64,000 bases of DNA from Acidimicrobiales bacterium mtb01 (GTDB lineage: Bacteria > Actinomycetota > Acidimicrobiia > Acidimicrobiales > Ilumatobacteraceae): the NCBI GenBank assembly GCA_004379135.1, contig NBNI01000004.1, positions 1-64,000 on the forward strand. The letters are read 5' to 3'. This document shows positions 38,305-46,316 of this stretch, in pieces; position 1 is the first letter of the stretch, and each line of letters opens with the position of its first letter. The translations under genes were made by a program, and so were the position numbers. The notes beneath the pieces are model-generated. The model had not been told where the DNA came from. It was given only the letters and a program-made list of their open reading frames with translations, and ran no database searches.

Positions 38305-40090
38305 CGACGAGGACGTCGCCGCCGCCGACGGTGTCGCCGGCCTTGCAACGAACTTCCTTCACGGTGCCCGACTTCTCGGCCTGGATCTGGTTCTCCATCT
38401 TCATGGCCTCCAGAACCACCACCGCCTGACCGGCTTCCACCGTCGCACCGACTTCCACGAGCACCTTCACGATCGTGCCCTGCATCGGAGCGGCCACTTC
38501 GCCCGATCCGCCACCGGCTCCGCCGCCCGAACCCGACGCGCGCGTCGTCTTCTTCGCGGCCGCCTTGCCGCCGCTGGCGACCACGGCCACCGCCGTCTGC
38601 TCGGGAACCCACATGGCCACGTCGAAACGCTTGCCGTTCACCTCGACCGTGGTGTTGCGACGCACGAGCGGTTCGGCGTCGTCGGCGCCACCGGCCGGCT
38701 TGGGTGCTTCCACTCCGGAGAGGTCGAGAACTTCTTCGACCCACTTCGTGGAGTGCGTGACCGCGGAGAAATCAGGATGCTTCAGAATCGCGATGTCGGC
38801 CGGAATGGTGGTGGCGACTCCTTCGACCACCATTTCCTCGAGAGCGCGAATGGTGCGCGCGATCGCGGTGGGGCGATCCTTGCCCCACACGATCAGCTTG
38901 CCGACGAGATTGTCGTAGTACTGGCTGATCTCGTCACCCGACTCGTAACCCGAGTCGAAGCGAACACCGAAACCATCGGACGCGACGAGCTTGGTGATCT
39001 TGCCGGGTGAGGGCAGGAACTTGCCGCCGGCCGGATTCTCGGCGTTGATGCGAATTTCGATGCCGTGGCCGTTGCGCCGCGCCGTGACTTCCTTCTGCGT
39101 CATGGGCAACTTCTCGCCGCCGGCCACGCGGATCTGCCATTCGACGAGGTCGATACCGGTGATCACTTCGCTTACGGGGTGCTCCACCTGCAGACGCGTG
39201 TTCATCTCGAGGAAGAAGAACTCGCCGTCCTGATAGATGAATTCGACGGTGCCAGCGTTGAAGTAGCCGACCGCCTTGGCGGCCTTGACCGCGGCTTCGC
39301 CCATCGCGTCTTCGACGCCGTCGGGCAGCGACGGGGCCGGAGCCTCTTCGACGAGTTTCTGGTGACGACGCTGTGCCGAGCAGTCGCGCGTGGACACCCA
39401 CACGTAATTGCCGTGCATATCGCCGACCAACTGCACTTCCACGTGACGCGGCCACGTGAGGTACTTCTCGACGTAGATCTCGTCGCGACCGAAGAACGCC
39501 TTGGCTTCGCGCTGCGCGCTGTCCATCGCGTCTTGCACTTCGGCGGCGCTGCGCACCACCTTCATGCCGCGGCCGCCACCGCCGAACGCGGCCTTGATGG
39601 CAATGGGCCAGCCGAACTCCTCGCCGAACTTGGTGATCTCGGCGGCGGTGGTGACGAACTCGGTGGTGCCCGGAACGATGGGGGCGCCGCCGCGGAGGGC
39701 GGCCTTGCGGCTCGACACCTTGTCGCCCATCTCGCGGATGGCGTCGGCGGGCGGTCCGATGAAAGCGACTCCCATCTTGGCGATGGCGTCGGCGAAGTCG
39801 GCATTCTCGGAGAAGAAGCCGTAGCCCGGGTGCACGCCGTCGGCACCGCTCTTGCGGATGGCATCGAGGATGGCCTCGGTGTTCAGGTAGCTCTCGGCCG
39901 CCGTCTGGCCGCCCAGCGCGTAGGCCTCGTCGGCCAGGCGCACATGCAGGGCGTTGCGGTCGAGCTCGGAGTAGACGGCCACGGTGGCGATTCCCATCTC
40001 GCGGGCGGCGCGGATGACGCGCACGGCGATCTCACCGCGGTTCGCGATGAGGATTTTCGTCAGCGGTTTGGGGGTCACTTTGGGGAGCAC
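38294..40090 (-). CDS. Acyl-CoA carboxylase alpha chain (biotin carboxylase + biotin carrier)
   Basis: ATP-dependent carboxylation of its own biotin, then hand-over to a carboxyltransferase beta chain for acetyl- or propionyl-CoA carboxylation. About 598 residues: N-terminal KILIANRGEIAVRVIRAARE, ATP-grasp with GGGGRGMKVVRS, EMNTRLQVEHPVSE, a linker region, and the C-terminal biotinyl domain with VLEAMKMENQI, whose Lys is biotinylated. This matches actinobacterial AccA-type proteins. The start is uncertain: TTG 40099, GTG 40090 and GTG 40078 are all possible; 40090 is chosen because the AT-rich stretch ending near 40104 could serve as a -10. The beta chain is not in the window. The divergent birA would biotinylate it. 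Confidence 0.9.
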   Translation of the reverse strand: MLPKVTPKPLTKILIANRGEIAVRVIRAAREMGIATVAVYSELDRNALHVRLADEAYALGGQTAAESYLNTEAILDAIRKSGADGVHPGYGFFSENADFADAIAKMGVAFIGPPADAIREMGDKVSSRKAALRGGAPIVPGTTEFVTTAAEITKFGEEFGWPIAIKAAFGGGGRGMKVVRSAAEVQDAMDSAQREAKAFFGRDEIYVEKYLTWPRHVEVQLVGDMHGNYVWVSTRDCSAQRRHQKLVEEAPAPSLPDGVEDAMGEAAVKAAKAVGYFNAGTVEFIYQDGEFFFLEMNTRLQVEHPVSEVITGIDLVEWQIRVAGGEKLPMTQKEVTARRNGHGIEIRINAENPAGGKFLPSPGKITKLVASDGFGVRFDSGYESGDEISQYYDNLVGKLIVWGKDRPTAIARTIRALEEMVVEGVATTIPADIAILKHPDFSAVTHSTKWVEEVLDLSGVEAPKPAGGADDAEPLVRRNTTVEVNGKRFDVAMWVPEQTAVAVVASGGKAAAKKTTRASGSGGGAGGGSGEVAAPMQGTIVKVLVEVGATVEAGQAVVVLEAMKMENQIQAEKSGTVKEVRCKAGDTVGGGDVLVVIA

Positions 40091-40108
40091 GAGTGACAAT
40101 GTTGGTGC

Positions 40109-40873
40109 ATGGACCGCCCGTCAGCCACACCAAACGAGGCCGTGGGCACCTGGACGGTCGAGCGGGTGGCCGAAACCGGCAGCACCAACGACGATCTTTT
40201 CGACCGCGGCCGGGCCGGGGCGCCCGACCACCTGGCCCTGGTAGCCGCCCACCAGACTGCGGGCAAGGGCCGACTCGATCGCCGCTGGGAGGCCCCTCCG
40301 GGGGCAAACCTCCTGGTCAGCCTGCTGTTTCGAGCCGTTCCGCCCACTCCGCATGAGCTCGTTCATGCCGTCGCCCTGGCCGCCGCCAACGCCACCGTCA
40401 CCACCACGGGTGTGGCACCTGTTCTCAAATGGCCCAACGACCTTCTGAGCCCCGACAGCACGTCGAAGTTGGCCGGAATCCTCGCCACCGCCGGTCCGTT
40501 CGCGGGCGATCGCCCGACCTTCGTGGTGGTGGGACTCGGTCTCAACGTGAACTGGGCGCCCGAGGGGGCCACGTCGTTGGCGGCGATGGCGGGCCGCGAA
40601 GTGGACGTGGACGAGGTGCTGCGCGCACTTCTCACGTCGCTCGATCGATACACCGCGATGACGCCAACTCAACTGCACGAGGCCTATCGCAATCGACTCG
40701 GGACTCTTCGACGCGAAGTGATCGTGTACCTACCCGGTGACAGCACCGTGGAAGGGCGTGCGCTCGACATCGAAGCCGACGGTCGACTGGTCGTTCTCGA
40801 TCGTTGCGGTGTGACGCATCGATTCTCGGTTGGCGACGTCGTGCACGTGAGGACAACTAACTTCGGTTCATGA
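40109..40873 (+). CDS. birA: Biotin--[acetyl-CoA carboxylase] ligase
   Basis: Activates biotin to biotinyl-AMP and attaches it to the carrier Lys of biotin-dependent carboxylases. The 254-residue protein has ETGSTNDDLFDRG, the biotin/AMP loop AGKGRLDRRWEAPPGANL, the catalytic KWPNDLL and GLGLNVNW, plus the small C-terminal SH3-like domain. There is no N-terminal HTH, so it is a ligase without repressor function. ATG 40109 is only about 18 bases from the divergent carboxylase start. The stop overlaps the LCP gene start by four bases. Confidence 0.94.
   Translation: MDRPSATPNEAVGTWTVERVAETGSTNDDLFDRGRAGAPDHLALVAAHQTAGKGRLDRRWEAPPGANLLVSLLFRAVPPTPHELVHAVALAAANATVTTTGVAPVLKWPNDLLSPDSTSKLAGILATAGPFAGDRPTFVVVGLGLNVNWAPEGATSLAAMAGREVDVDEVLRALLTSLDRYTAMTPTQLHEAYRNRLGTLRREVIVYLPGDSTVEGRALDIEADGRLVVLDRCGVTHRFSVGDVVHVRTTNFGS
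40858..40863 (+). promoter_or_regulatory. -10 box TAACTT for a leaderless start
   Basis: TAACTT, six bases (CGGTTC), then ATG 40870. Because it lies in the 3' end of birA, the LCP gene may have both coupled and independent expression. Confidence 0.4.
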
Positions 40874-41874
40874 CCGAACGGGCCCCGCGAGCGCGCCGCC
40901 GCTGGATGGGCTCGAGTGCACTCGTCTTGGTGGTGGTGTTCGCGCTCGCGTCGTCGCTCGGATTGCTGGCGGCCACGAATCAGCAGGAGTCGAATGTCGA
41001 ACGGGTGAGCGAACTGTCCGACGTGATGGCCGACACCGGCGGGCCGTTCGTCAACTACTTACTGGTGGGGAGCGATACGCGCGAAGGAGCCGATCCGAAC
41101 AGCCCCGATTACGGCGGAATCGGCGCTGCCGAGGACACTGGCGGCCGCCGCAGCGACACCATGATGGTGCTGCACGTCGACAACGATCTCGATGTCGCGT
41201 CGATCATGTCGATTCCGCGCGACCTCTGGGTGAACGTGCCCGGATACGGGGAGAATCGCATCAACACGGCTTACACGCACGGGGCCGATGTGCTCGTTCG
41301 GACGGTGCAAGAGGCTCTTGGAATCCCGATCAACCATTACATCGAGGTCGACTTCAACTCGTTCAAGGCGATCGTGGGCGCGCTCGGCGGAGTCGACATC
41401 TGTTTCGGCGCGCCCACCCGCGACGTGCACACCGGTCTGTGGGTGCCGGCACCCGGTTGCTACACGCTCGATCCGATGCAGTCGCTGGCTTACGCGCGTA
41501 GTCGTTACTTCGAGACTTTCCGCGTGGACGACTGGAAGGTGGATGGTCGGGCCGACCTCGGGCGGATCGAGCGGCAGCAGACGTTCGTGCAAGCGGCGGT
41601 GTCGAAGGCCCAGCAGCAGATGACGGCCAATCCGCTGCGAGCGAGCGATCTCATCAACGCCGCGGTGGCGTCGTTGCGAGTCGACCCCGGCACCGATCTC
41701 GTCGAGTCGATCGAGTACCTGCGGCCCCTCGCGTCGAGTGGCGTCGTGAGGTATTCGCTTCCGGTGGCGCCCACCGAGATCGGTGGTAGATCGGTGCTGG
41801 TTCTCGGCGCCGATTCGGCTGCGATCCTTGGCTATCTGGCCGGTTCGGGCGAGCCGCCGGCCCCTTCGGAATAG
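40870..41874 (+). CDS. LCP (LytR-CpsA-Psr) family glycopolymer ligase
   Basis: Membrane-anchored phosphotransferase expected to attach a lipid-linked glycopolymer to peptidoglycan on the outer face. The 334-residue protein has a short basic N-terminus and one hydrophobic segment (about 14-35), then the LCP core: NYLLVGSDTREG, RRSDTMMVLHVD with the conserved Arg/Asp, MSIPRDLWVNVPGYGENRIN and the later LAYARSRY. These Arg and Asp residues bind the polyprenyl pyrophosphate in characterised members. It precedes rmlACBD by 61 bases, suggesting that the polymer it handles contains rhamnose; that is inference. Confidence 0.92.
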   Translation: MTERAPRARRRWMGSSALVLVVVFALASSLGLLAATNQQESNVERVSELSDVMADTGGPFVNYLLVGSDTREGADPNSPDYGGIGAAEDTGGRRSDTMMVLHVDNDLDVASIMSIPRDLWVNVPGYGENRINTAYTHGADVLVRTVQEALGIPINHYIEVDFNSFKAIVGALGGVDICFGAPTRDVHTGLWVPAPGCYTLDPMQSLAYARSRYFETFRVDDWKVDGRADLGRIERQQTFVQAAVSKAQQQMTANPLRASDLINAAVASLRVDPGTDLVESIEYLRPLASSGVVRYSLPVAPTEIGGRSVLVLGADSAAILGYLAGSGEPPAPSE

Positions 41875-41935
41875 CCTGAGTCGACCGGCACGGCCTGGCA
41901 GAATGGCCGTGGTCGAACGCTCGGCCACATCGCCC

Positions 41936-43015
41936 ATGAAAGCCCTCATCCTCGCCGGCGGTGCCGGGACACGGCTGCGGCCCATCACACACACCAGCGC
42001 GAAGCAACTCGTGCCGGTGGCCAACAAGCCGATCCTGTTCTACGGGATCGAGGCGATGGTGTCCGCGGGCATCACCGAGATCGGCGTGATCGTCGGCGAC
42101 ACGCGGGCGGAGATGATGGCGGCTCTCGGCGACGGAAGCCAGTGGGGCGCGCAGATCACCTTCATTCCGCAGGACGCGCCGCTCGGATTGGCGCACTGCG
42201 TACTGATCGCGCGCGACTTCCTCGGTGACGACGACTTCGTGATGTACCTGGGCGACAACCTGCTCGAGCAGGATCTGGCCGCGTTCGTCCGGGCGTTCGA
42301 GTCGGCCCGCGCGTCGTCCGAACCGCCGACTGCGCAGATCTTGTTGAAGCAGGTTCCCGATCCGCATCGGTTCGGCATCGCCGAACTCGACGCCAACGGA
42401 AACGTGGTGCACCTCGTCGAGAAGCCGGCCGATCCGCCCACTGACCTCGCACTCGTGGGCGTGTACTTGTTCGATCGCACCATCCACACCGCGGTGCGCG
42501 AGATCAAGCCGTCGGGTCGAGGCGAGCTCGAGATCACCGACGCCATCCAGTGGTTGGTCGATCGAGGTCTTCGCGTTCGCTGCGAGCTGCTCACCGGCTG
42601 GTGGATCGATACGGGAAAGCTCACGCCGCTTCTCGAGGCGAACCGCCTTCTGCTCGAAGTGATCGAACCGCGCATCGATGGCGACATCGATGCCGAGTCG
42701 TATGTCGATGGACGAGTGGTCGTCGAAGCTGGTGCAGTGGTGCGCAACTCGACGTTGCGCGGTCCGCTGGTCATCGGTGCCAACGCGGTTGTCACCAGCA
42801 GCTTCATCGGACCGTATTCAGCCATCGGCAACGGTTGCGAAGTGATGCACAGCGAAATCGAGCACTCGGTGATCATGGAGCGCAGTCGCATCATCGATAT
42901 CCCGCGCCTGGAGGACAGCCTCATCGGTCGCGAAGCCGAAGTGATGCGGTCGGGTCGCAAGCCGCGTGCGCTGAGACTCATGATCGGTGATCACTGCCAG
43001 ATCGATACGGAGTGA
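41936..43015 (+). CDS. rmlA: Glucose-1-phosphate thymidylyltransferase, long type
   Basis: First step of dTDP-L-rhamnose synthesis: dTTP plus glucose-1-phosphate gives dTDP-glucose. The nucleotidyltransferase signature KALILAGGAGTRLRPITHT opens the protein; then MYLGDNLLEQD and FGIAELDANGNVVHLVEKP. At 359 residues it is the long form with a C-terminal left-handed beta-helix (NSTLRGPLVIGANAVVTSS, GPYSAIGNGCEVMHSEIEHS), as in StrD-like enzymes, not the ~290-residue RmlA. ATG 41936 gives the canonical N-terminus; ATG 41903 is in frame but adds a non-conserved stretch. rmlC starts one base after the stop. Confidence 0.93.
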   Translation: MKALILAGGAGTRLRPITHTSAKQLVPVANKPILFYGIEAMVSAGITEIGVIVGDTRAEMMAALGDGSQWGAQITFIPQDAPLGLAHCVLIARDFLGDDDFVMYLGDNLLEQDLAAFVRAFESARASSEPPTAQILLKQVPDPHRFGIAELDANGNVVHLVEKPADPPTDLALVGVYLFDRTIHTAVREIKPSGRGELEITDAIQWLVDRGLRVRCELLTGWWIDTGKLTPLLEANRLLLEVIEPRIDGDIDAESYVDGRVVVEAGAVVRNSTLRGPLVIGANAVVTSSFIGPYSAIGNGCEVMHSEIEHSVIMERSRIIDIPRLEDSLIGREAEVMRSGRKPRALRLMIGDHCQIDTE

Positions 43016-43016
43016 C

Positions 43017-43580
43017 ATGGCAACGCAAGCCGAACGCATCTACGAAAGCGACCTGATCAGCGGAGTCTGGATCGCGGAGCCCAAAGTCCACGGCGACGAA
43101 CGCGGTCTGTTCGTCGAGTCGTATCGCCGCGAGTGGATCCCGGGCGCGCGCGAGATGATCCAGACCAATCGGTCGAACAAGCAGGCCGGAGCACTCGTCG
43201 GTCTGCACTATCACCTCCACCAGGCCGACTACTGGTATGTGATCAGCGGTTCGATGCGGGTCGTGTTGCACGACCTTCGCGTGGGCAGCCCCACCGACGG
43301 CGCGACGCAAGCCGTCGATCTTCGCGGCGACATTCACAAGGGCGTGTTCATCCCGCCCGGCGTCGCGCACGGGTTCGCGGCGCACACCGATCTCGTGATG
43401 ACCTACCTCGTCGACGGCTACTACAACCCGTCCGATGAGCTGGGTGTGGCGTGGGACGATCCAGCCATCGGTGCGGACTGGGGCGTCACCTCGCCGGTGA
43501 TGTCGGTACGGGATGCCAACAACCCGCGTCGCACCGACATACCCGATCATCAGCGACCGCGTTGGCCGTTGCGCACCTGA
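43017..43580 (+). CDS. rmlC: dTDP-4-dehydrorhamnose 3,5-epimerase family protein
   Basis: Third step of the dTDP-rhamnose route: epimerises dTDP-4-keto-6-deoxyglucose at C3 and C5. A 187-residue cupin. HGDERGLFVESYRREW supplies the conserved Arg/Glu near the start, ALVGLHYHLHQADYW the catalytic His region, and HKGVFIPPGVAHGFAAHTD the later cupin strand. Sequence is somewhat diverged from enterobacterial RmlC, but its place between rmlA and rmlB makes the call firm. ATG 43017 is preferred over the frame start at 42987, which lies inside rmlA. Confidence 0.88.
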   Translation: MATQAERIYESDLISGVWIAEPKVHGDERGLFVESYRREWIPGAREMIQTNRSNKQAGALVGLHYHLHQADYWYVISGSMRVVLHDLRVGSPTDGATQAVDLRGDIHKGVFIPPGVAHGFAAHTDLVMTYLVDGYYNPSDELGVAWDDPAIGADWGVTSPVMSVRDANNPRRTDIPDHQRPRWPLRT

Positions 43581-43587
43581 GGCGATC

Positions 43588-44553
43588 GTGAAACTGTTCG
43601 TGACCGGCGCAGCGGGATTCATCGGGTCGAACTACGTGCGTTGGCTGCTGGCCAACTCCGATGATCAGGTGACGATCTTCGACAAGCTCACATACGCGGG
43701 CAACATCGAGAGCATTCGCGACGTCGTCGACGATCGCCGTTGCCGATTCGTGCAGGGTGACATCTGCGATGCCGACGTCGTGCTCGACGCGATGAAGACC
43801 CACGATGCGGTGGTCCACTTCGCGGCTGAGAGCCACGTGGATCGGAGCATCGTCGATCCGTATGCCTTCGTGCGCACCAACGCTTTCGGTACCAACGTGA
43901 TGTGCGATGTGGCGCGGCAGGTCGGTGTTGAGCGGTTCCTTCACATCAGCACCGACGAGGTGTACGGCTCGATCGAGACGGGATCGTTCACCGAGACCGA
44001 TCGGCTCGGACCCCGCTCGCCGTACGCGGCTTCGAAGGCGAGCAGCGATCTCATCGCGCTGTCGTACGTGACCACCCACGGAATGCCGGTGGTCGTCACG
44101 CGCTGCTCCAACAACTTCGGTCCATATCAGTTCCCCGAAAAGCTCATCCCGCTGTTCACCACCAACTTGCTCGACGGCAAGAAGGTCCCGCTCTACGGCG
44201 ACGGTGGCAACGTGCGCGACTGGATCCACGTGGAGGATCACAATCGTGCGGCGCATCTGGTTCTGAAAGAGGGCGAAGTGGGCGAGGTCTACAACATCGG
44301 CGCGCACAACGAGATCACCAATCGCGAAATCACGTATCGCCTGCTCGAGCTGTGCGGGCGCGACGAGTCGTTCGTGCAGCCGGTGGCCGATCGTCTCGGT
44401 CACGATCGGCGCTACTCGGTGACCATCGACAAGATCAGCGCGCTGGGTTGGAAGATGCAGCGGTCGTTCGAGGAGTCGCTCGCCGAGACCGTTCAGTGGT
44501 ACCGCGACAATCGCTCGTGGTGGGAGCCGCTCAAGGCGCGCGCCGGACTGTGA
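43588..44553 (+). CDS. rmlB: dTDP-glucose 4,6-dehydratase
   Basis: Second step: NAD-dependent dehydration of dTDP-glucose to the 4-keto-6-deoxy sugar. 321-residue extended SDR with NAD motif VTGAAGFIGSNYVR (about 5-18), FDKLTYAGNIESI, HFAAESHVDRSI, STDEVYGSI carrying the Thr/Asp/Glu catalytic residues, and YAASKASSD with the catalytic Tyr/Lys; NNFGPYQFPEKLIPLFTTN follows. GTG 43588 has a GAGG Shine-Dalgarno. Overlaps the rmlD start by four bases. Confidence 0.95.
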   Translation: MKLFVTGAAGFIGSNYVRWLLANSDDQVTIFDKLTYAGNIESIRDVVDDRRCRFVQGDICDADVVLDAMKTHDAVVHFAAESHVDRSIVDPYAFVRTNAFGTNVMCDVARQVGVERFLHISTDEVYGSIETGSFTETDRLGPRSPYAASKASSDLIALSYVTTHGMPVVVTRCSNNFGPYQFPEKLIPLFTTNLLDGKKVPLYGDGGNVRDWIHVEDHNRAAHLVLKEGEVGEVYNIGAHNEITNREITYRLLELCGRDESFVQPVADRLGHDRRYSVTIDKISALGWKMQRSFEESLAETVQWYRDNRSWWEPLKARAGL

Positions 44554-45398
44554 ACCGCGTCCTCGTCACCGGAGCGGCCGGTCAATTGGGTCACGACGTC
44601 GTGGCGGTCGCAACGTCGCGCGGCGACACCGTGCTGGCGGTCGATCAGGTCGATCTCGACATCACGCAACGCGAACAAGTCCATGAGGCGATCGCGGAAT
44701 GGCGACCCGACGTGATCATCAACTGCGCGGCCATGACGGCAGTCGATCGGTGCGAGTCGGAATCCGAGAAGGCATTCGCCGTGAACGAACACGCGGTGCG
44801 CTGGATCGCCGAGGCCTGCGACGCAATCGATGCGCGCCTGGTGCACCTCAGCACCGACTACGTGTTCGACGGAACCAAGACCGCGCCGTACGTGGAGACC
44901 GATGCGCCCAACCCACAGAGCGTGTACGGCGCCTCGAAGTTGGCTGGGGAGAAGGCGGCGCTCGAACTCGGCTCGAACGCGGTGGTGGTGCGCACGGCGT
45001 GGGTGTGCGGTGCGAACGGCTCGAACATGGTGCGCACGGTGCAACGACTGGTGGCCAAGGGCAATGACTTGGCGTTCGTGAGCGATCAGGTCGGGTGTCC
45101 CACTTTCACGGCCGATCTGGCGCCGGCGTTGTTCACCCTCGTCGACGATCGGCACAGTGGAGTGTTCCATCTCACGAATCAAGGTGCGGTGAGTTGGCAC
45201 GGCTTCGTGCGCGAGATCGTGCGCGAGTTGGGAAGCGATCCCGACACGGTGCGCGCGATCACGACAGCCGAGTTGGTGCCGCCGCGTCCGGCCAAGCGCC
45301 CGGCCAATAGCGTTTTGGCCAACAAGGCTTGGTGCGACGCGGGGTATGAGCCGTTGCGCGACTTCCGCCTCCCACTCCACGAATTGCTGGCCCGTTAG
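44550..45398 (+). CDS. rmlD: dTDP-4-dehydrorhamnose reductase
   Basis: Last step: NADPH-dependent reduction giving dTDP-L-rhamnose. 282 residues: VLVTGAAGQLGHDV at the N-terminus, NCAAMTAVDRCE, HLSTDYVFDGTKTAPYVE, the YGASKLAGE catalytic Tyr/Lys, and VVRTAWVCGANGSNMV. GTG 44550 overlaps the rmlB stop (GTGA). A copy of the dispersed palindromic element follows its stop by six bases and separates it from the convergent MOSC gene. Rhamnose made here could feed both the LCP-attached polymer and the polysaccharide of the first 23 kb. Confidence 0.95.
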   Translation: MNRVLVTGAAGQLGHDVVAVATSRGDTVLAVDQVDLDITQREQVHEAIAEWRPDVIINCAAMTAVDRCESESEKAFAVNEHAVRWIAEACDAIDARLVHLSTDYVFDGTKTAPYVETDAPNPQSVYGASKLAGEKAALELGSNAVVVRTAWVCGANGSNMVRTVQRLVAKGNDLAFVSDQVGCPTFTADLAPALFTLVDDRHSGVFHLTNQGAVSWHGFVREIVRELGSDPDTVRAITTAELVPPRPAKRPANSVLANKAWCDAGYEPLRDFRLPLHELLAR

Positions 45399-45404
45399 CC
45401 CTGC

Positions 45405-45447
45405 TTGGGCGTCAGACATGCCAGAAGTGGCATGGTTTCGCGCCCAA
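45405..45447. repeat. Dispersed palindromic element, single copy
   Basis: Starts TTGGGCGTCAGACATGCCAG and ends GGTTTCGCGCCCAA, differing from the 23639-23681 copy at two positions (A to G in the GAAA loop, C to T after the inner stem). Inner stem TGCCA/TGGCA, outer stem TTGGGCG/CGCCCAA. Lies between convergent rmlD and the MOSC gene. Confidence 0.85.
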
Positions 45448-45465
45448 TGAGGAGGGGAGTGGGGG

Positions 45466-46209
45466 TCAGGGTTCGAGGGTGATCGGGTCGCCCGGGTGCA
45501 CCAGACCGCGTTCGGTCACCGTCGCGTACACCCGACTGATTGCTCCGCCGAACTCGCTCTCCCGATCGTGGTGCAGCCGTCCGAAGTCGCCGTCCTTCAT
45601 CCACTGCGCATTCTTCTTGCACGGAACCGCGTACGCCCACACCTCGCACATCACCTCGCCGATCCGCAGGCGAACACCGGGTCGCACGTCGTTCCAGTCG
45701 AGACCGAGCACGGTGATGTTCTCACCGGCCGAGCCGTACGAAATCGGATGACCAACGGCTCGCAGACGATCGATCACCTCGGCCGACCACAGGCACAACG
45801 CCTGGAACGGCCGGCCGTGATGTTCGCGCGCCTTCTGAACGTCGCCCTCGATACCGCGCCAACCCACGTACGCTTCGTCGACCGGTCCCTTCGGCACGCC
45901 GCCCTTGCTCGTGTTCACGCGTTCCACGATTCCGTTCCGAGTCGCGGGCACGTGGCCGCCCACGCGCAACGTGAGAGGTGCGGCCGCCACGGTGGCCCAC
46001 ACCTGGGCGAGCAACTCGGGTATCGCGTCGCTCGACATCTTCATCACGTCGACGTTCCGCAGGAGATCGTCCAGACGACTCGCCAGGTGAGCGATCGGAT
46101 TCGGATCGCGGGTTCCGCTCATCATCGCGAGGATGATCGGCGCGTTGATGAGCGTCTTGCGCGCGTCCTGGTCGGTGAAGACATAAGGGCCGACCGGGAT
46201 CAACGACAC
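45466..46209 (-). CDS. MOSC domain protein
   Basis: A 247-residue protein whose C-terminal ~150 residues form a MOSC domain, a fold shared with the C-terminus of molybdenum cofactor sulfurase and with YiiM/mARC proteins. Marks are GIVERVNTSKGGVPKGPVDE, GIEGDVQKAREHHGRPFQAL, SYGSAGENITV and VWAYAVPCKKNAQWM, which carries the conserved Cys thought to hold persulfide sulfur. The first ~90 residues (through GGHVPATRNG) are a separate helical segment I do not recognise. Start GTG 46209 gives the longest form; an internal start nearer the MOSC domain is possible. Divergent from selD. Confidence 0.8.
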   Translation of the reverse strand: MSLIPVGPYVFTDQDARKTLINAPIILAMMSGTRDPNPIAHLASRLDDLLRNVDVMKMSSDAIPELLAQVWATVAAAPLTLRVGGHVPATRNGIVERVNTSKGGVPKGPVDEAYVGWRGIEGDVQKAREHHGRPFQALCLWSAEVIDRLRAVGHPISYGSAGENITVLGLDWNDVRPGVRLRIGEVMCEVWAYAVPCKKNAQWMKDGDFGRLHHDRESEFGGAISRVYATVTERGLVHPGDPITLEP

Positions 46210-46242
46210 GTCAGGGGAGTCAATCGGTTGAAGGGGCGCTCC

Positions 46243-46284
46243 CGGGCGTCAGACATGCCAGAAGTGGCAGGGTTTCGCGCCCAA
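46243..46284. repeat. Dispersed palindromic element in a divergent gap
   Basis: Begins CGGGCGTCAGACATGCCAGA and ends GGTTTCGCGCCCAA; closest to the 45405 copy. Unlike the others it lies between divergent genes (MOSC protein and selD), 21 bases before the selD -10 box, so it cannot be a simple terminator for either. Confidence 0.85.
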
Positions 46285-46304
46285 TAGGAGGAGGGAGGAA
46301 CACC

Positions 46305-46310
46305 TAGGCT
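46305..46310 (+). promoter_or_regulatory. -10 box TAGGCT for a leaderless start
   Basis: TAGGCT, CGGGAC, GTG 46317, identical through the second codon to the site in front of the coiled-coil gene at 18373. An AGGAGGAGGGAGGAA run lies just upstream of the box, not at Shine-Dalgarno distance. Confidence 0.5.
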
Positions 46311-46316
46311 CGGGAC

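Noticed and set aside
38291-40096. Plus-strand open frames opposite the carboxylase alpha chain
   Set aside because: Shadows of a GC-rich gene; the minus strand carries clear ATP-grasp and biotinyl motifs.
41872-41884. TAGCCT at the end of the LCP gene as a further leaderless -10 box
   Set aside because: No start codon lies six to eight bases downstream; rmlA begins more than 50 bases later.
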